Positions 60,325 to 64,000 of a DNA stretch of 64,000 nucleotides are shown piece after piece (position 1 is the first letter of the stretch; the number at the start of each line of letters is the position of its first letter). The notes under the pieces were generated by a model. It was not told the origin of the DNA, did not search any database, and saw only the letters and a program-made list of their open reading frames with translations. A program made the translations under genes and the position numbers. This stretch comes from Candidatus Chlorobium masyuteum (lineage in GTDB: Bacteria > Bacteroidota > Chlorobiia > Chlorobiales > Chlorobiaceae): positions 186,001-250,000 of the forward strand of contig NZ_JAAORA010000002.1 in assembly GCF_011601315.1 (NCBI RefSeq). Reading direction: 5' to 3'.

Positions 60325-61302
60325 TCAATGCTTCGGTTGTTGCCGATCGATTGAGAATCCATCTACCAGAGCAAACCACTCTCCGTTCTCTCTCTGAAAG
60401 GGGTCAACGGTATGCATACCATCGCTGTTCCACCATTCATCGCCGGGCTGTAACACCGGTTTCTCCCTTGCCGGCTCTTCACTGTAGGTGTTTTCTGTGA
60501 GTTCAGTTATCCGGAACGCCCACACGTTTGTACCGTAGTTCGGAATCTCATCCTGTGCATATCGATAGATGACTCCATTATAAAGCGTTACTCTTCCTCC
60601 GGGACGGGCAAAATTCGGACTGTTGCACACTACAGGGCTTTTCGGATGTTCTTTCCATGGCCCGGTAATAGTTTCAGAAGTGAACAGGTGGAGGTTTTTT
60701 GATTTAAGGGAATAACTGAAAAGATACCAGCGATTCCGATAGTGAATAACTGACGGGTCAACCAGTGCTGCAAAGCGGTCTTTGCCCTGGACAAGTGTTG
60801 TCAGATGCTGCCACTGGTCAGGAAAATGAACTGCACGGTAGAGTTGAATGCCCCCTGAGCCCATACATTCAGGGATCATGTAATAGTTTTCCTCTGCCAT
60901 GAAGATATAGGGATAGGAGAGGTGAAAATGCTCTCTGAGAACAACCTGGCAATACCGCCACGCTATGCCGTTTTTACTGAATGCATAAGCGATCTCCCCC
61001 CTGTTGTTTTTATTGTTCAATACTTCAAAGAAGAGGTGATAGCCACTCTCCGTTTTTATCATGAACGGGTCTGCAACAAAGCGGGCAGAGATATCGGTGA
61101 TATCTTTTGCGGTAAGTACAGGATTTTCAATGGCTGTCGGCGGGTGAAGCTCAATGGGCGAGTGCCCTTCATAGATACCGATTGCCCAGGTTTCCCTGCT
61201 GCGCCTGAGAATCTTTTTTTTGTAATGCTTTCTATAGCGGGCAGTGACGATCAGCAAAATCGCAATGGCAGGAAGGATGATCAGCAATAAGCTTGTCGTC
61301 AT
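60325..61302 (-). CDS. GINT1-like beta-propeller protein
   Basis: This 325-aa protein (start ATG at 61302) has a single N-terminal membrane helix (MTTSLLLIILPAIAILLIVT). The rest shows the five-bladed beta-propeller repeats of glucosamine inositolphosphorylceramide transferase 1-like and GH43/GH32-like proteins: ADPFMIKTESGYHLFFEVLN, IPECMGSGGIQLYRAV, LVDPSVIHYRNRWYLFSYSL, HPKSPVVCNSPNFARPGG. D-P pairs sit at the blade starts. It may be a transferase or hydrolase on sugar chains. It is transcribed against the LPS run. Confidence 0.72.
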   Translation of the reverse strand: MTTSLLLIILPAIAILLIVTARYRKHYKKKILRRSRETWAIGIYEGHSPIELHPPTAIENPVLTAKDITDISARFVADPFMIKTESGYHLFFEVLNNKNNRGEIAYAFSKNGIAWRYCQVVLREHFHLSYPYIFMAEENYYMIPECMGSGGIQLYRAVHFPDQWQHLTTLVQGKDRFAALVDPSVIHYRNRWYLFSYSLKSKNLHLFTSETITGPWKEHPKSPVVCNSPNFARPGGRVTLYNGVIYRYAQDEIPNYGTNVWAFRITELTENTYSEEPAREKPVLQPGDEWWNSDGMHTVDPFQRENGEWFALVDGFSIDRQQPKH

Positions 61303-61390
61303 AACGATTTCTATACATGGTTGCTGGAAGTGAGTGCTGCATGCCATAGCCCGGCAGCCACTTTATTACCGGTGATCGTAACGCCGCCGG

Positions 61391-62440
61391 TTATGAAAGT
61401 TTTTTGAGCATCTCCCGGAGTGCCGAAGAGACTTCGGCAGGATCGATATCAATGATATCAGGTGTCTGTGATATGATAACCTTCTGTATGGTGCTCAACG
61501 GCCCGAACTGTGTTCGATCAGCGAGATACTCCCTGTAGAGTGCTATCAGGGGCGTATCGGAGCAGGCAGCAATATGGACCAGGGAGGTGTCTGGAGTGAT
61601 GAGGAGCCTGAGCTTCCTGACGATTTCACCTACCTCATAGATGTTACGGGTTGACGGAGATTCAATGACATTGGTATGCGGCTTTTCAAGTGCTCTTTTC
61701 TCTTCAAGGTCCTGAGGCGTAGAAAAGATTATAAACCGTTCGTCAGGGAAGGCCTGAACGAGTTCCGACCATTGCTGCAACGTACGGTGTCCGCCAATAT
61801 GCCCCGCACTGATATTAATCCCTATGTATTTTCCGGGCTCAAGACTCTTCAGGAAAGCTTCCGTTTCATGCGATACCGGCATCACCGGCAGATACGGTCT
61901 GCATGGCTGTTCTAACGTTTTTGTTCCGAGGAAATTCAGCAGAGCAAGGTTTTTCAGTGACTCATGGGTGTTTGGCTCCATACTGATAAGGTGGTCGAAC
62001 AGACCTTCATGACTGGGGCTGAAGTGGCTTACCTTGCTTCGGGCGCGGACAAGTACCGACTGGATCAGAAAATGGAATGAAGGGTGATCCTTTGGATTGA
62101 AAAGCAGATCAAATTTTTTTGAAAGAATCCCTTTATAGTATCGCGGCATGTTTCTTTTTGCATGATAAACCGCCGTGACATTTTTATCTGCACTGAAAAA
62201 ATTGAAAATAATCTGGCTGAAGGCAATGACATGGATTGCGAGTTCAGGAAACTCCCTTCGCAAGGTGCCGATCAGGGGTGTCAATAAAATACAGTCGCCA
62301 TAACACTCCCGGGCGAGAATAACGATGCTTTCGGGTGTTTCCTGAAAAGGAGGGATGTTCTCAGGTCGCTTTCCGACGAATTGGAGGCTCTTTGCAAAGC
62401 GCTGACGAAATACCCGATGATCCTTTTTTTTCGATTTCAT
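61391..62440 (-). CDS. GT9 family glycosyltransferase
   Basis: This 349-aa protein has the GT9 core: ESIVILARECYGDCILLTPLIG near 33-54, IGINISAGHIGGHRTLQQWS, and ITPDTSLVHIAACSDTPLIALYRE. The first 25 residues are strongly basic. Compared with WaaF the C-terminal half is well kept, but the N-domain is diverged, so its sugar may differ. It begins 17 bases after the GT4 gene's stop on the same strand. Confidence 0.8.
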   Translation of the reverse strand: MKSKKKDHRVFRQRFAKSLQFVGKRPENIPPFQETPESIVILARECYGDCILLTPLIGTLRREFPELAIHVIAFSQIIFNFFSADKNVTAVYHAKRNMPRYYKGILSKKFDLLFNPKDHPSFHFLIQSVLVRARSKVSHFSPSHEGLFDHLISMEPNTHESLKNLALLNFLGTKTLEQPCRPYLPVMPVSHETEAFLKSLEPGKYIGINISAGHIGGHRTLQQWSELVQAFPDERFIIFSTPQDLEEKRALEKPHTNVIESPSTRNIYEVGEIVRKLRLLITPDTSLVHIAACSDTPLIALYREYLADRTQFGPLSTIQKVIISQTPDIIDIDPAEVSSALREMLKKLS

Positions 62441-62457
62441 ACTTCCTGTGTAGACGA

Positions 62458-63537
62458 TTACGTGCGTTCTATTAATTTATCAGCCAGCAGCTCGTACCGG
62501 TCAACTACTTTTTGCAGGTCAAACTTCTCTTCCACGATCATTCGTGCCGCTTTTCCCATCTCACGATAGTCGGATTTCAAAACTTTTGCTACCCCTTCAG
62601 CCAGTGCCTGACTGCTGCCGGGTTTAACAATGATGCCGGACTGGTTGTTGACAATCACATCCACCAGTCCGCTTCCGGATGTGGCGACAACCGGTCTGCC
62701 CGCCGCCATGGATTCAAGTGCACTCATCGACATGCCCTCTTCGGGTGAGGGCATAACGGTCATGTCCACTCCGGCGAGTATCTCCGGAATATCTGTTCTG
62801 AATCCGGTGAAGAGCACCTTTTCCTCATGATCACTTTGTGTTGTTAACGTCTTCAACTTCTTTTCGAGACTGCCTGTACCAACAATCAAAAAACGGATTG
62901 AACCGATTTGTTTAACTATTTCCGGGATTGCTGCCATAAAGCATTCAACGCCCTTGTTTTCGTCCAGTCGGCTTATGATGGCAACCACGTATTGCGAAAC
63001 CCTCTCCTTTTGCGATGCGGTTGCATTACTGTCGAACCGGCTCAATTCGATGCCGTCATAAATTACCGTGATTTTATCTGCGGGGATAGAGAAATCTGAA
63101 ACAAGCTCACGTTTTATCTTATCAGAAACAGCAATGATTCTGTCGATAAGTCTGGAGTAGAGGAGTTTATTGATCTGTTTTTTTAATCCTGTTTTTCTGT
63201 AGGGAACATTACGGGTCAGGATTACTTTTCTGTTTGCTATTTTTGCGGCAAGGGATGCGACCCAATAAAATTTTGGGGAGCAGATCTCGATGAGATCAAT
63301 ATGGTTCTCTTTTATAATCCGGATAAGCTCCGGGATAACTAACAGGTTTATATCTGATTTCGGGTCGATAGTGAAAACCGGAATGTTCTCCCCTGGGAGC
63401 CGGAGTGCAAGACCGCTTCCGGGTAAACAGCACACCGCGACCTTGTGACCCCGCATTTGCAGTTCCCGGCTGAAGAGCAGAATTCTGTTTGCGCCGCCAG
63501 ACCAGTGGGGTGTGGCATCAAATATCATAAGATTCAT
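62458..63537 (-). CDS. GT4 glycosyltransferase (group 1)
   Basis: This 359-aa GT-B enzyme has the N-terminal GGANRILLFSRELQMRGHKV (14-33), TVIYDGIELSRFDS, and IISRLDENKGVECFMAAIPE. The acceptor motif EGMSMSALESMAAGRPVVAT (E-x7-E type, retaining mechanism) is near 262-281. The C-terminal donor-binding domain has VNNQSGIIVKPGSSQAL. It probably extends the core or O-antigen. It heads a two- or three-gene minus-strand unit with the GT9 and, after a gap, the GINT-like gene. Confidence 0.88.
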   Translation of the reverse strand: MNLMIFDATPHWSGGANRILLFSRELQMRGHKVAVCCLPGSGLALRLPGENIPVFTIDPKSDINLLVIPELIRIIKENHIDLIEICSPKFYWVASLAAKIANRKVILTRNVPYRKTGLKKQINKLLYSRLIDRIIAVSDKIKRELVSDFSIPADKITVIYDGIELSRFDSNATASQKERVSQYVVAIISRLDENKGVECFMAAIPEIVKQIGSIRFLIVGTGSLEKKLKTLTTQSDHEEKVLFTGFRTDIPEILAGVDMTVMPSPEEGMSMSALESMAAGRPVVATSGSGLVDVIVNNQSGIIVKPGSSQALAEGVAKVLKSDYREMGKAARMIVEEKFDLQKVVDRYELLADKLIERT

Positions 63538-63794
63538 CTGTGGCTGCTCTTATTGACGAGAAATTCTGAAAATGGATAAACCCGGTTGTATCGTTTATTG
63601 GCAGCTCGCCGGCAAGGTATTGTAACAACTGCGGATGCTGTTTTTTCTGCCAGCAGGGTACGCTTTCAATAGAGAGTTATGGTTTCTGCTTGTTTTTTCT
63701 CTCGCCAATACCTATCTGTTCATAAGGCCTGAATTCAGGGTGTTCAGGATGATAAAGTATCAAATTTCAGGAGTTTCATTGTAACAGATAATCA

Positions 63795-64000
63795 ATGCGG
63801 ATATTTTCCTCTCCAGACTCATTTACGGCACAGCGCCCCTCTTTTCTGGTCAATACCCTTATTCTGGCTCTTCTGATGGTGCTCTACTCTCTTGCAGGAG
63901 AGCTTCTGTTCTGGCTGATCAATGGAGATCGCCTTGATGCGCTTTCCCTGATGCATACGGTGAGTACCATGCTTCCCCTTATGCGGCTGATTCAGGTTGC
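63795..64000 (+). CDS. Membrane protein, 5' end only
   Basis: The gene runs off the right edge after 68 codons. The start is the ATG at 63795 (MRIFSSPDSFTAQRPSFLVN), with no clear ribosome site. A hydrophobic helix (TLILALLMVLYSLAGELLF) spans residues 21-39, and the visible end is LMRLIQV. The family cannot be settled from this part. It faces away from the GT4 gene; the 257 bases between hold the two promoters and nothing else I can identify. Confidence 0.6.
   Translation, partial: MRIFSSPDSFTAQRPSFLVNTLILALLMVLYSLAGELLFWLINGDRLDALSLMHTVSTMLPLMRLIQV

Noticed and set aside
1-64000. CRISPR array
   Set aside because: No regularly spaced 24-40 base direct repeats or cas genes are present. The periodic repeat at 23875 has a 9-base unit and is coding.

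Overview
The window is a bacterial chromosome segment. I infer a green sulfur bacterium (Chlorobiaceae, Chlorobium/Pelodictyon type). This rests on recognised protein families and gene neighbourhoods (ClpC with strong Clp signatures, a TrpB2-type tryptophan synthase beta chain, small CxxCH cytochrome, MauE plus rhodanese pair, CrtISO-like flavoprotein, stand-alone PTS enzyme I, LPS heptosyltransferases) and not on any rRNA or photosystem gene, so the genus is uncertain. No CRISPR array, rRNA operon, complete insertion sequence, phage or replication origin was found. Two tRNA genes are present: Pro(GGG), and Leu(TAA) on the minus strand.

Region 1 (1-8.9 kb) is accessory. About ten unrelated genes, nearly all in one- or two-gene units, lie on the plus strand: a BamE-like lipoprotein-fold protein, a DUF4143 ATPase, a DCC thiol-redox protein with a methyltransferase, a VF530 DNA-binding protein, a VOC/PhnB protein, a CPBP protease and three unknowns. 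The long gaps between them carry a degenerate dispersed repeat (core at 662, 2537 and 4236, weaker at 4363 and 5528), a second short repeat (5692 and 7443), nested hairpins and an orphan 3' end of a group II intron (domains V-VI, 831-903, minus strand). The layout resembles a gene-cassette array, but I found no integrase and no convincing attC site.

Region 2 (8.9-11.2 kb) is a strikingly AT-rich island. It holds two paralogous four-helix membrane proteins and a coupled lipoprotein, behind an extended -10 promoter. Region 3 (11.2-31.3 kb) is mixed core and accessory: a MauE/rhodanese redox pair, an outer-membrane barrel, guaA with a class A penicillin-binding protein, an alpha/beta hydrolase, DedA, tRNA-Pro, a carotenoid-type FAD oxidoreductase, a radical-SAM/UDG-like DNA-metabolism pair, glycerol kinase, cytochrome c, a RelE-type toxin-antitoxin pair and a frameshifted HTH/GIY-YIG gene.

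Region 4 (31.3-51.8 kb) is housekeeping. It contains clpC, trpB2 (sharing a bidirectional terminator with clpC), tRNA-Leu, thiL, ftsY, pcm, a PpiD-like chaperone, and a tightly packed minus-strand run hldE/rfaE2-type gene > tamB > coaBC > family 4 uracil-DNA glycosylase > dnaB > ptsI. Region 5 (51.8-63.5 kb) is an envelope polysaccharide locus. It carries an LpxL-type acyltransferase, an MsbA-type flippase, four GT2 glycosyltransferases, two GT9 heptosyltransferases and waaF-like functions reading rightward, then a GINT1-like protein, a GT9 and a GT4 reading leftward. Together with the heptose adenylyltransferase these should build the lipid A-proximal core of LPS. The window ends inside a membrane-protein gene.
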